In this document: positions 12,147-24,110 of the stretch, piece by piece
Numbering within the stretch: the first letter of the stretch is position 1
How the letters are laid out: every line of letters begins with the position of its first letter
NCBI RefSeq assembly: GCF_034190915.1
Contig: NW_026947484.1
Coordinates: 211,680,657 to 211,744,656, forward strand
From: Cavia porcellus
Lineage: Eukaryota > Chordata > Mammalia > Rodentia > Caviidae
Direction of reading: 5' to 3'
DNA: 64,000 bases
The notes under the pieces: model-generated
Databases searched by the model: none
What the model was told of the DNA's origin: nothing
What the model saw: the letters and a program-made list of their open reading frames with translations, nothing else
Translations under genes and position numbers: made by a program

Positions 12147-12269
12147 GAAATACTATTTTCTTTTCTTTTTCCTTTTTATCGATACCAGCGATCGAACTCA
12201 CGACTGCCTGCTCGCAAGGAAGGCGCTTATGCCGCTGAGCTAAATCCCCAGCCCCGAAATACTATTTTC
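12147..12269 (-). mobile_element. Young ID SINE with 14-bp target duplication
   Basis: Minus-strand ID at 12161-12255 with the GATAAAAAGGAAAAAG tail. It is flanked by perfect GAAATACTATTTTC repeats at 12147-12160 and 12256-12269. Confidence 0.93.
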
Positions 12270-12361
12270 CATCTCAGTCTTATTTCTCCAAAACCAGGCA
12301 CAGAGATAGCCTCTCTGTATCAACTAGTTTTCTTTCTTTTCTATTTTTCTTTTTTGGTTTT

Positions 12362-12462
12362 TTAACACAGGTCTTCCTATGCAGCCCACGCTGACCTTGA
12401 GCTCCTGCAGAGATCCTTCTGCCTCAAGCTCCCGAGTGCTGGTTGAGTTTACAAGTGTACTA
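12362..12462 (-). repeat. B1 SINE, minus strand
   Basis: Reversed B1 with CAGGTCTTCCTATGCAGCCC ... CTCCCGAGTGCTGG, moderately diverged. Confidence 0.7.
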
Positions 12463-13951
12463 TTAACAGGTTTTAAAGATAGCCAATCTGGTCCCAAATG
12501 ATTTATATGCTTTAATCAAACAAATCTTTTTATCTTGAGCTGTTTAACTTCTTTTCTGCGAGCAAATTCTTTTTCCACAGTGGACTTCATATATATGATA
12601 TTAAAATTCACTTTCTAATAAACTTCAGAAACAATCATCAACCTTCTCTATTTCCTAAACCCCCAAATTTGAAACAAAATACCTGGGATATTCAAAGGAC
12701 TATGATGCCAAGCTTAATTGGTCAGTTCTCAGAAACTAACCTCAAAGAAGGAACATTAAGTAGTTACATAATTTTCATTTACTGTATAAAGTTCTAGTAA
12801 GAGATAAAGGGGAAAAAAGCTTCTAAAAAACAGTGCAAAACAATGCTCACTGTCTCCTCTGTCTTTGGTCCAGATAGCATAAAAAGCCTAACACTGTAAA
12901 TTTCCAGTTTCGCAAGTCTATTTAGCATACCATTTCCAAAATAGTCAGTGTCAGTTTGTTTCTGACTAAAAGAAGAAAAAGTAAATGAAAAAAGATTCTG
13001 CTGTTTCCATGACAATACCACTTTTAAATCTCAATTATAGAAGTATCAAAGTTAACTGTTGGCATAACATAGTATACTTATCAATGTCACTCAAGTAAGC
13101 TTCTCAGCTGTACACAATTTGATGCAACATTAATTTGCAGATTGACTATAATACAAGATAAATATTTGTAGGGTCAGTTAATCCCTAACACGCCAACAAA
13201 ATTTGTCATGAATCTTTGGGTCTTTTTAAAATCAACATTCAGCTGCTTCTAAACCCTACCCTTCCAGATCCCCCACAGCGAGAAGAGCTGCCTGTGAGTA
13301 GGTGACAGCATATTCACAAGGCTGAGCACTGGTGCAGTAGCCAGAACTACAGTAACACATGTCTGACTTGGCACCTTCTCCTGAGGGCATGCTATTTCTG
13401 ACTGCGTCCACCGAAGCATTTTGATAATTCTTCTGTGACAGGAGTCAGCAAAGTTGCAACTTATTCCACAGGCTGGGTTAGTTAGGTTCTCCTCCTCCAC
13501 TTTGGGAACCTTCTTGGACCCCACCCAGTGGCATTTTCTATTGGTGAGCCAGCAGCAGGCAGTAAGAGCTGTCAGGACTATGACTTTGCTTATAGCAAAT
13601 GTATCTGGGACTACAGATGTATATACATACTATAAGATAAAATATACCACTATATTTACCACCATGAATATACCATACTATAAGACAAAATATGAAAAGA
13701 TGATGGTTCAAACAACAGAACCCAAACCCACCTCCTCTGTCCCCTTTAAATCAGGCATGGGGAGACTTATGATATCTGGCTGGGCAGTATCAATACCCTT
13801 TCTCATCTTAAAGCAGCTATAAGAAAGAAAATGGGCTCTCAGCCTTTGAGAATAAGAGATCAAGGAAGCAGGAGTGCAGCCGGGTAAAAGAAACAAAGAT
13901 AGAAGGCAAGGAAAATCATAACTAAAAAGCTACATGTTTAAGAAGAGTGTG
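12463..13951. other. Intron 6 sequence, nothing recognised
   Basis: Open frames of about 90 and 120 codons overlap antiparallel at 13249-13822. They show no family motif, no flanking splice consensus and no Kozak-quality start, so they are not called as genes. Confidence 0.5.
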
Positions 13952-14026
13952 GGGGCCAGAGGTTTAGCTCAGCAGTGTAAGCACCTGCTTGGCAACCACG
14001 AGGTTGTGAGTTCGATCCCCAGCACC

Positions 14027-14057
<31 letters not shown>

Positions 14058-14256
14058 GCGTAGCTTGGGACACAAAATTACCCAAAATTACCCTTATCTG
14101 TATTCCCCACATTTGGAGAGGGTTTTCTGTTTATTCTTTTGTTTTTTGAGACAAGGTCTCACTTTGTAGTACAGATAACTCACTATGCAACCCCAGCTGG
14201 CCTCCAACTCCCAACCTTCCTACTGCCTCAGTCTCCTGTGCACTGGGATTACCCTA
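13952..14256. repeat. ID SINE with long A-tail (+) and B1 (-)
   Basis: ID at 13952-14055 (GGCCAGAGGTTTAGCTCAGC) with about 28 A. Reversed B1 at 14143-14256. Confidence 0.85.
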
Positions 14257-15056
14257 GATTTGTTTAAGTTTCATTTCTTCCAGCCTCATAACACCCAAAA
14301 TCCCTTAAATACATTTCAAATCCATAAATTAGCATCACTGAGAAACTAGAGAGCAGAAACCTGATTATAAGGTAAGGGAACTAATTCAGAGTTCAAAGAG
14401 TGCTTTTAGCCAAACATCTCAGATCATCCATCTAAAAAATTAATGGGGTTCATGCCTTTCACCTGTGAAATGGACTACTTATTACCTTTCTGTCAGTGAA
14501 GACCAAGACACAAATTCCTACAGATTCACAACTTGACATTCCCACCAACAAAAGCAGGCACCATTCCGAGCTCCAAACTGTAGCATGCCTCTCTCTGGAA
14601 GGCCTGTATTCTATTTCTTAGCTAACAAACCCCTATACCACTTAAAAAAAAAAAGTGAACAAATGTTTGATTCTCTTTACTCTTCATATGGGCTAATGCA
14701 GTGAGAACAACTCATGTGTACATTAAGTACCAGATATTGTGCTTGACCTGTGGAATATTAAAAGACAGTATGACAAGATTTAAGAGAGACATGCTGTCAA
14801 AGACTATTATCTATTAAAACAGACAAGCATGTTATAATTAGGGCCATTTTAATAATTAGGGCTGAACAACAACTGAGACACACAATAGAGTGCTATATGA
14901 ATAAGAAAGGAAGGAATTCCTATGACAGTTGAGGATCTTCAAGTTAAGAGTACTTCACTTGCCTATATAATCTGGGACTGTTACGAATACAAAAATAGGC
15001 CTTGGAAGAAAATATTTTGGGGGCTGAGGGAAGACAATGGCAGAGACTTTTAAGGG
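14257..15056. other. Intron 6 sequence, nothing recognised
   Basis: No supported feature. It ends at the L1 insertion site. Confidence 0.5.
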
Positions 15057-16630
15057 AGAAAAGTACAGGATGTAGGAAATCCCATTTATTCCAGCTATTC
15101 CACTTCTAGGCATATTCCCAGAAGAACTGAAAGCATCATACCACAGTGATATATGTGCACCTATGTTTATAGCAGCACAATTTGTAATCGCCAGATCTTG
15201 GAAACAACCCAAGTGTCCATCAACTGAGGAATGGATAAAAAAGTTGTGGTATTTCTATACAATGGAGTATTATTCAGCTATAAAGAAGGATCACATTGAG
15301 ATATTTATCAATAAATGGGCGCAGCTTGAGACCATACTCATAAGTGAAATAAATCAATCTCGCATGTGTGAATACCGAATAGTTTCCCTAATGTAAGTAA
15401 TGATTCAAATATATAAAAATATGTGGTAATCATGATTCCCCATTAGGTGACCTTGAAGCCTTATAAAGTTTTCACTCATTAATTAGAAAGGCTTTATTCT
15501 GGGCTTCTTGATATGAAAATATTTGAAGCTAGAGTATATGAAGTTTTATCCAAATATTTCAAGGAAAAAGACACTATGGTAACTACTATTAAGTCAGGTT
15601 ATATGGTGGTGAAGTACTAGGTTGTTGAAACAGTCATGCTGTGACCTCTATTGTTATATTGTTATGTCCTGTTTTATCTCAATCTCCCCCTTATTGTTTT
15701 AAAAAAATTATTTAGTCATTTCTTATGTTTGTCTTAATTAAAGAAAAAATTCAAAAAATTAGGATATATAAATAGTAACTTTTTGATTTCCTATTAACTT
15801 GTTTTGAAGTCCTGTAGTACTCCCACGATCTTGTTTTGACTGATTAGACTCTGTTCCATTCTATATGATAGTATCAAGTTTGAAGACATAGGCAACTATT
15901 TTGAAGACAATAAGATTCACTAAGATACCCATTCTGGTTTGACTATTGTCTTCTTTGGAAGTCCTGTAATGTTTACAATGCCTAAGTTTTATTGGTCTTG
16001 TTCTTTACTGTTTTGTCCAACTTTATAATATCTAATGAGATAGACAATTCTTTTTAAGGAAACAAGGGACAACGTTGATAACCATTGTTGATAAACTTGT
16101 ACTCTGTTCTACACCATGTGCTATGTCTATCCTTGGTATTGACTGACAGCTTTGTTTTGCCATATTTGACTGTATTCTTTCCCACCCCCAAAAAAAGTAA
16201 TAAGCACTAAGGAGTAATAAAATCCAAAATGTGTAAATTTTGTTGTAAAAAAGAGAGGGAAAAAAAAAAAAAAGAAAAAGAGCTCTAACGGATATAACAG
16301 CAAGTGTGTTTAGGGGTGTTAAATAGCTGACTATATCAATGTTTTTGGATCATTGAACACAGCTGTTTGCAGTCTCCCTGTTTGAATGTCCACCTTGTAT
16401 TCTTTGACACTGTGATTTGAGGAACTATTTTCAAGATGATAATATGTAATCTACTAACAGGTGATTTCTTACTGTTATGTTTTTTTTTGTTTTGTTTTGT
16501 TTTGTTTTTTTTTTTTTTTTTTTTTTTTGTAGTTCTGTATTACGTGTACCCTTACACCGCTTTGGTTTGTTTTGTGTTTTTCTCTTTTTCCTCTTAAATA
16601 AAAAAAAAAAAAAAAGAAAAGTACAGGATG
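15057..16630 (+). mobile_element. 5'-truncated L1 with 16-bp target duplication
   Basis: Flanked by the perfect repeat AGAAAAGTACAGGATG at 15057-15072 and 16615-16630. The insert (15073-16614) starts in the C-terminal part of L1 ORF2. Peptide pieces near 15165-15395 such as IARSWKQPKCPSTEEWIKK and TMEYYSAIKK are typical of ORF2 ends. It continues through a long AT-rich 3' UTR containing diverged internal repeats and ends in CTTAAATAAA plus poly(A). Non-coding and 5'-truncated. Orientation is opposite to MSH2. Confidence 0.93.
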
Positions 16631-16718
16631 CACTGGTGTTGGAGACTACTACAAAGCAGCTCTGAGTAGGATTTAAAATTAACTAATTAGCTTTCTGTGT
16701 TTATCTGTCAGTCTGCCC

Positions 16719-16801
16719 CAGGCCTCAGCCCCTTGCCTGGCGATGGGAACTGATTCATAGCAAGTGAACCTCTATGAATCACTGGTCCTGGCTGAGGCCT
16801 G
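16719..16801. repeat. Nested inverted repeat (cruciform-capable)
   Basis: Outer arms CAGGCCTCAGCC (16719-16730) and GGCTGAGGCCTG (16790-16801) are perfect 12-bp complements. Inner arms TGATTCATAG (16751-16760) and CTATGAATCA (16772-16781) are perfect 10-bp complements around an 11-nt loop. It may be a MITE core; the family was not identified. Confidence 0.75.
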
Positions 16802-17995
16802 TAGTGCCTGTGAGGCCAGAGATACCTCAAAGGGCAAGATACGGTCACAGCTGTGGACACCTTGGCTCCAACACTAATTATGTATATAGAGACTGCAGCT
16901 GAAAGGAATTTCACTCCTGCAGTCCCACTCATACCATAAATGTCACCTTGGAGATAAGACGTTTTCCTAAATTGGCATTTACTAGTTGGAAAAGTCTTTC
17001 AAGTGACTTCCAAGTTCCTGCTCATTTCCTGCATGTCCCCGTCCTTTGTTTTGACCTAATAAATATGGGTGGTCCAGAGAAGTCTTTGTCTTAGCTCTCA
17101 GAGTCTCAAGTTTAGCTAAAGAGTTATGACCCTCCTAGAGTCCTAAAATCGTACCACTTGCCTCATTTAATTTAAGCCTTTGCTGTACCCTCGTTTGGGA
17201 GATTGGGGATCTAGATCAGGACCCGATACACTGGGGAAAATTTAAGCAGACAAGAAATAGGGAAAAATAACTACAACGAAAGACTGGATATGGAAAGAAA
17301 AAAAGTATTTCTTCTAAGGAGTCAGAACATAAAGAACTACTACAGATACATAACAATTAACATAAGCTCAATCTGGACACAATTCCCAAAGTACCCAACC
17401 TGTCTGCCAGCAGAGGCACTGATCTTAGCTCAGTACCACGGCTGCCCTCAGCAAACACAGGATGTTGCAAAAGAGACAAAATTGAGCAGGGAATCTCCCC
17501 AACACCCAGACACCTGAAGACACCCAAACATCTACAGCAGACACCTCAAGGACTTTGCCAATGAGGCAAGACACATCCAAAGAACTCTGACCACTGAGGT
17601 TTACTAACATCTTTCCACCTAATGTCCCTTGCCTCCTTTAAAAAAAAAAAAAAAAAGCTTGCTTCATTGTTCCCTACAGATGGCCTTTATGCCCTCTGTC
17701 TGCCTGCATCCAGGCACAATAAATTCCATGCCATGTAACCTTTACACACGCCCAGTCTCAGCTGGTCTCTACTCATGCTATTCCTTTACACTAAGGACAA
17801 AAATCATCTGCTTAGAGGCAGAGAATACCTTAACACTTTCAGAAAAATAAAATAAAAGCCAGGTTTGAACATTATAATGGTCATGAAATAAGAAACATCA
17901 GCAACTGTAAGAACTGGCAGCACAAGAATGTAAAGGGTCAGATAGGTACTGTGTCTAAGTATCTTCTCCAGAATCTTTTGTTCTGTTCGGTATTT
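16802..17995. other. Intron 6 sequence, possible old LTR material
   Basis: Contains two AATAAA-type signals (about 17059 and 17718) and a poly(A) run at 17640-17656 without a clear element around them. Nothing coding could be supported. Confidence 0.45.
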
Positions 17996-18747
17996 CAGAA
18001 AAGAGTCTCACTATGCAGTCTCAGCTGGCCTTGAACTCATGCTCCTGCTGCCTCAGGTTCCAGAAATTTTTAATTGAGGAAAAATGTGAAAAAGTTAGAG
18101 GGTAATATGACAAAGTGTCACGGGGTATGAAATTCTATGATCCCCATCAATGGACGGCAAACCACTGTCTCTCCCATGAAAACTGGACAGAGAAGCTAAG
18201 GAAACTCACAGACAGGAGTTCAAGGCCAGCACTAGGTTTAAAAGTACTACATTTTCAGTCAGACATAGTGGCACATGCCTATAAACCCAGCACTTGGGAG
18301 GCTGAGGCAGGAGTATCATTATAAATTCAAGACCAGCCTGAACTTCCTATCAAGACCCTATCTTAAAAATCAAAACAACACACAAAAAAAGGTACACAAT
18401 TACATTTTCATCATTATTCCTGAACCTATCACAGGCTAGTATCCCCAGTACAAAAAGAGACAGAGACAGAGACAGAGACAGAGAAAGAGAGATCACTGTT
18501 TTCTCTAAAGTAAAATTCATGTCTTAAAATTAATTCTTCCAACTGTAACAGGGTAAAACAAAGAGACCTCTAAATCAGTTGTAGGGGCCTATGTCTGTAA
18601 TTCCAAGCACTGAGGAGGCTCAGGCAGGTAGATTCCAAATTTGAGATCAGCCTGGGCAACTTAAGGAGACTATCTCAAAATAAAAAATTTTAAATGAGCT
18701 GGGGAGATGGCTCAATGTGAAGACCCAGGGTTGTCCCCAGTAGAGAC
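17996..18747. repeat. SINE cluster: B1 (-), two B1 (+), ID fragments, (GAGACA)n
   Basis: Reversed B1 fragment at 17996-18062, B1 at 18253-18375, an ID 3' scrap at 18430-18447 running into a GAGACA microsatellite at 18456-18490, B1 at 18574-18692 and an ID head at 18697-18747 (GAGCTGGGGAGATGGCTCAA). Confidence 0.7.
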
Positions 18748-19156
18748 AAAAAGAAACAGGAAAACTTGACTTAATGTATAATCTTAAAAGAAGATAAATC
18801 TAAACACTTATCTCCGGAACTCCCAGGATGGTTTAAACTAGAAGCAGGAGGCACCACAAGTAAAGTTGGACAGGAGGATTAAAACAAGTGCACTTTCCAA
18901 ACAGCATGTGTAAAGGTATCAGTTATGTTTTCTTTCTACTCTGTAGAATTTTAACACATTGCCTAAAAAAATTACAGGGTTTCTTACTGCAACAAATCTG
19001 GTATCAGACCCACCAAAAATATTATCATCAAAATAAAAAAAATTATTTCCTCTTTCCCTACAGGGTGGGGTAATAAACAGATGAAATTAGGATTCATAAA
19101 GCTACCCTCCCAGGCATTAATTTCTAATATGTAAGTCTAGTAAGACTTCCAGATTT

Positions 19157-19230
19157 AGGACAGGGTAGAGCTAAGAAATACAGTAACTACCTTGTATGCA
19201 TCAGACCCTATGTTCAATCCAACACTGTAA
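19157..19230 (+). repeat. Decayed ID SINE
   Basis: GGGTAGAGCTAAGAAATACA ... GTTCAATCCAACACTG keeps the ID order but is heavily mutated. Confidence 0.55.
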
Positions 19231-19311
19231 AAGCAAACAAAACTAAACAAAAACAACAAAACCACAAGATTTTGGAAATTACAGTCTTGCGTAAAAGTAA
19301 TCTTTACTTAC

Positions 19312-19411
19312 CCTCTGGAAAAACACCTAATTTTAACAGCTTGCCTTCTGAATCATTTGGTACTTTGATTATAGTGCGTAATGTGAGTGACAGCTCAGGT
19401 TTCTGATGGGT
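19312..19411 (-). other. Exon-like 100-nt segment of unknown origin
   Basis: On the minus strand a polypyrimidine-poor TATGTGTTTAG acceptor is followed by 100 nt open in one frame (33 codons plus 1 nt), then a strong donor AGAGG|GTAAGT. The peptide includes PELSLTLRTIIKVPND and SEGKLLKLGVFPEG, and does not look like repeat translation. It is not part of MSH2; inclusion between exons 6 and 7 would shift the MSH2 frame. I do not recognise the protein. It could be a nested-gene exon, a transduced or retrocopied fragment, or chance. Confidence 0.35.
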
Positions 19412-19472
19412 CTAAACACATACAAGGGGACTACTGACACTTGTCTCATGCTCCAAATGAAAGAAACCCAAT

Positions 19473-19620
19473 GACTGCTGTGCGCGGTGACACACACCTA
19501 GAGTCCCAGCACTGGGAGGCTGAAGGAGGAGCACTGCTGAAAGCTGAAGGCCAGTCTGGACTATACAAAGGCAGCCTCAACTATGCAGCAAGACCCTGTC
19601 TCAAAAACCAAAACAAAACA
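19473..19620 (+). repeat. B1 SINE
   Basis: GTGCGCGGTGACACACACC ... AGTCCCAGCACTGGGAGGC, internally duplicated, ending GACCCTGTCTCAAAAACC. Confidence 0.8.
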
Positions 19621-19956
19621 AAGCAACAAAAAAAGGAACCCAACAACCTATAGTTTTAAAGTCTTTTAAGTTACCCATCATTTCCTTTAAAAATTAAAAA
19701 TACAGCTGTGATACACAACGCTTGTTTGTTCAGGCACAAACTTTCAATAGAAGATACTGAAGAAGCTCCCAGGGTAGGGGTCCTTAACTCACCAAGGGTA
19801 CACCAAGAAATGTATGTGCCCCAGAAGCCACACAACGCAGACCCAGAGGAAGGAACACAAGAGCTGGAGACATGGGGAAGAGACTTGCACTCATGTCCTG
19901 CTGATCTTTATAAAATTCTGACATATCCAATTACTTATTTGTGAACAATTAAAATT

Positions 19957-20168
19957 AAAAATAACAGGGGGCTGGGGATTTAGCTCAGCAGCATAAGCGC
20001 CTGCCTTGCAAGTGTGTGGTCGTGAGTTCAATCCCTGGTACCGATAAAAAAGAAAAAGACAAAAAAAAAAAAAAAGAAAGAAAGAAAGAAAGAAAGAAAG
20101 AAAAATAACAGGCTGGGAATGTAATCAGTGGTAGAGCAGAGACCCTGGATCTAATGCCCAGCACCAGT
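19957..20168 (+). mobile_element. Young ID SINE with 12-bp target duplication, next to an older ID
   Basis: ID at 19969-20061 with the GATAAAAAAGAAAAAGAC tail followed by poly(A) and (AAAG)n to about 20104. It is flanked by AAAAATAACAGG at 19957-19968 and 20101-20112. An older ID follows at 20111-20168. Confidence 0.88.
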
Positions 20169-20275
20169 GAATTAATAAGAATTACCTTATCTGAATTATT
20201 TGATCAACTCCAATTTCTTACTGAGTCATTAAATCTCTTCTTCCTCAACAAATCTGTTATTAGAAAGTCACCCTT

Positions 20276-20425
20276 AGAATTATAACTTCTGGGGCTGGGG
20301 ATTTAGCTCAGCGGCATAAGCGCCTGTCTTGCAAGTGTGTGGTCGTTAGTTTGATCCCTGGTACTGATAAAAAAAGAAAAAGACCAAAAAAAAAAAAAAA
20401 AAGGGAAAAAAGAATTGTAACTTCT
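20276..20425 (+). mobile_element. Young ID SINE with 15-bp target duplication (one mismatch)
   Basis: ID at 20291-20410. The flanks AGAATTATAACTTCT (20276-20290) and AGAATTGTAACTTCT (20411-20425) differ at one base. Confidence 0.9.
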
Positions 20426-20984
20426 GCATTTTCTATTCACTGCTGACATAGCCCAAATTCACAAACCTTGTGAGTTATTTTTATTGTAAGGCTCTTCAAA
20501 ATGCACAGACTGAACATTCACTTTGAAATAATGTACACAGTATCTTACAATACAGACTGTTTGCCTGACAGCTTTCCAAATATCTGAAATCCAGAAGACC
20601 AACATTTATGATAATTATTTGTATACTTTCTTATAATATTAACTACTTTTGCCTGACATCTTGCCAAACAGTCAAAAGATTGTTATGCTTTCATATGCCA
20701 TCAGTATTCAAATCATTTTTGAATGACTACACATCAACCCATAAAAATGTTAACTCTCTGTATTCATTTTGGCAATGTTTACCAACTGGAAAACACTAGA
20801 TTCACAGTAAGATCCCTAACATAACCCAAAATTGAAAAAGGCTAGGTACTGTGAATGAAAGTACATCCAGTGAACAAACTATTTTGTATACAAAGTGCTA
20901 AATACGAAGACAAACAGCGACACCAGAAAGTTCTTATGACAAGGTAAGCATATACTGGGAAAAGATAAAGGATAAAACTATACT
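20426..20984. other. Intron 6 sequence, nothing recognised
   Basis: AT-rich, no supported feature. Confidence 0.5.
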
Positions 20985-21690
20985 AATCAGGAATGGTGGC
21001 ACATTCCCATAATCCAACACTTGGGAGGCTGAGGGAGGAGGACTGCCATGAGTTCAAGGCCAAGCTGAGCTCCACAGTGAATTAAAGGCCTGAGCTACAT
21101 GGTGAGTCTGTTTCAAAAAAGGAAACAAACAAAGAAAAAAAGAAAGCCAGCCCACCCACCCTAAAGCAAGAGTGTACTACATAAAATGACTACATTCATA
21201 CAAAGGTAGAAAACAAGCACAACAAATCAATCTACTGCCAGAATAGAGACAGTAAATATTCCTGGAGTGAGGATAAGGAGGGGTGGGAACCAGCTGTGAA
21301 GTGAGGGGAGTGCTAGCTGTGTTGTTTCTTGACTTCTGTGTTGTTGCAAAGATTCTTCACTTTGAAAATTCAAATACATACTTAGGATTTGTGTTCTAAA
21401 ATATACTATAAAGCTGCATTTAAGTTTTAGAGATGGACAAAGTGGCACATGCCTATAATCCCAGCTAAGCAGAGACAGAGATCTGTCTAGCACATGTGAG
21501 GCCCTGGGTTCACTAAGTAGGGGAGAGAGAGCAAGCGAGAGACAGACAGACAAATAGAAAGACAGACAGAGACAGAGAGACAGAGAGAGAAAGGAGGGAG
21601 GGAGGGCAGGCAGGCAGGCAGACAGACAGGAAAGAAGGACAGACAGACAAAGAGGAAAGGGGCAGAGAGAGGGAGGGAAGAAAGAAACAG
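20985..21690 (+). repeat. B1 SINEs and a 165-bp purine-rich microsatellite
   Basis: B1 at 20985-21122. B1 head at about 21430-21467 and an ID scrap at 21486-21518 lead into an imperfect GACA/GGCA/GAGA microsatellite at 21526-21690. The long Ser/Leu/Cys-rich frame read on the reverse strand is only a translation of this repeat. Confidence 0.8.
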
Positions 21691-21890
21691 ACAAAAAAGA
21701 AAAAAGTGTGAAAACTTGTATCTAAAGACTCAAAAATATCCAAATGCTTGTCACATTAGGATAACAGAAACTTATCTTTTTCTTTTATTTCTCATTTTCA
21801 AGGAATTCTTTTTTTTTTTTGCCCTAGTACTGGGAATGAAATCAAAGATTTAGGTCACCTTAAATCCTTTCTCAAATAATGAGGAATAGG

Positions 21891-24110
21891 GGAACTTCTG
21901 GGAAGATGGCAGAGCAGTAAGCTGCGGAGAAAACAGCCTCTCTAGAGTCACCATCTAGATGCTGAATACAGCATCATGAGGAAGACAAAGAAAGGAGTGG
22001 GTCCCCTGGACCCAAGAAGAATCTCAAGTGTGAACGGAAGTCCACAGAGAAAGCAAAAGAAACACCTCAGTGAAGGAGGAGGTAGCTAGTGGCACCTTGG
22101 GACAGAGTGGCACAATTTGGGACTCTGTCTCCACAAGTTGTCTACTAGGGAAACCAGAGAATCCTTAAAGTGAACTATTTGTTTTTCTTTTTCTTTTGTT
22201 TGTTTTTTCATGTCTCTTTCTCCTTCACTGTTTACATATGAATGTGAAAGTGGTTCCTAAATTCTTCGAGGATGTGATTCTGTTCTGTTCTTCCTTTTAT
22301 CTCTTCCATCTCCCTTTTCCTTCAGTCTTCTGCACCAGTTTTCCCAAGATGGCATTATCCCCACTTTGTCCTCCAATCTTACTTCTAATCTCTTTCTCTT
22401 CTTCCCTTCTCTATTTTCTTCCTAACTCATTTTAAATTTTAACCCCAAGAGCAAAATTTACACATTATGGACTTACATAATTGTCTGGCTTGTTTTACAT
22501 TTTGTTATATAATCACAAATCTAGTTCATACAGTTAAAAGTGGCAAATTAAGGGTTAGCTCAGTTTGTTTTCTAGGCTATGTTTGATGCTATTGGTATCA
22601 CTACAGCCAAAATTGACATAATTGTTCTAAACGGCTGTTGGTCCTAATATCCATGACTGAGACTAAGGGTCACAGAAAACACAGTGGCACAGTGCCAAAG
22701 AACCAGGAACCGGGCCAAACAAGTAACAATTCTTCCAACAAATTGAAGAGCTAAGATCTTCCAATAGATTCAAAACCCCAAAACCAACTACACCTGGAAG
22801 ATACCTTGGAGAAGTAGTCATCACCTAAGGGTCCTAAAAATTGGCAATAAAGCAACCCACGATAGGCAACTTACAAACATCACCCTAGGAATTAAACTAA
22901 AAAAAAAGACAAAAAATAAAATGAGAAGACAAGCAAAACGCAACGTCAGACATCCAGTTAAACAAAGGCAAACTGAGGGTGCAATGAGGTAGGACAACCT
23001 GAAAGGCCCTATCAAGTCTCTCTGAAACAAAGCAATTGAATGAGGCTTTGGAAAAAATGAAATCAGAAATAATCTCACAGATAACTAGAGATTACCAAAA
23101 TACAAAGCATGCTTGGGGATGTTAGAGCAGATACAAACAAAAAAAAAGATAATCTTAAGCAAATTATGGAAGTTCTACATACGAAAGAAATCAAGTCCAT
23201 AAAACAGATTCAAGCAGATATTCAGGAAAATAAAAACTCCACTGAAAATACTTGAAGATTAGGCCAATCTGAGGATAGGATCTTAGATAATGAACACAGG
23301 TTTGCAGTTGACAGCCAGGAAAAGATTTCTCAAGGTCCCTTGCTGGTTTTGAGAAATCAATCCAGCAACTGCTACATGACACAAAGAAAAATAACAAGGT
23401 TAACTGGAGTCAATGAACAAGCAGGAGATACCATAAATGACATTAAAAACATGTTCACAAATATCACGACAGAAAACTTTACTGGTAGAGAAAGAATTTG
23501 ACATGCAAAGTAAATGAGGTATCCAGAAATCCAATTAGCAATGATCAAAAAAAAATCTACAGCCAGCATATCATAGTCAAGATCCCAAAAATTCAACACA
23601 AGGACAGAATCCAAAAACCTGTTAGAGAAAAGAAACAAATCTACTACAAAAGAAAGTCCATCAGAATTACAACTGGTATCTCAGCATCAACTCACAAGTC
23701 AGGGAAAGCCTCAAGTATTCCAAATTCTAAAGGAAAACAACTTTTAAACCAGATTGATGCACCCCACAAAACTATCTTTCAAAATTGATGGAGAAATAAG
23801 ACATTAGCATGAAAAAGAACATCTGAGGAAATTTATTACCACCAAACCAGAAATCCAAAATGTTCTGAAGCACATTCTAGAAAGAGATAATAAGGACTAC
23901 AGACCACTGAATCCTAACAGAAGGAATCCACCAGGGAAGGCAAACAATTAGAGGGATGAGAATACAATGGGGGAGCCAACAACAGGAAAATAACATGATA
24001 AGGTAAGTCAATACATAACAATGTTAATGGTTTCAATTCACAAATCGAAAGACACAAGCTGGCACTTAAAATCCAGGAATGGTGCCGGGCAAGAAATCCT
24101 AAGCAAGGGG
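21891..24110 (+). mobile_element. Degenerate L1: 5' end and ORF1 remnant
   Basis: The start GGGAACTTCTGGGAAGATGG looks like an L1 5' end with its AAGATGG motif. A pyrimidine-rich block follows, then at about 23060-23800 a broken ORF1-like reading. The frame at 23498-23788 parallels the intact ORF1 C-terminal pieces at 25350-25510 (IVKIPKIQHKDRIQKPVREK versus IIKIPEIQYKNRILKAIRDK). Frames are interrupted throughout. The 5' half is assigned with less certainty than the ORF1 half. Confidence 0.6.

Noticed and set aside
13249..13822. Overlapping antiparallel frames of 91 and 122 codons
   Set aside because: No protein motif, no splice borders and no supporting start context; treated as chance.
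21227..21743. Ser/Leu/Cys/Pro-rich minus-strand frames of up to 155 codons
   Set aside because: They translate a GACA/GGCA/GAGA microsatellite and SINE scraps.
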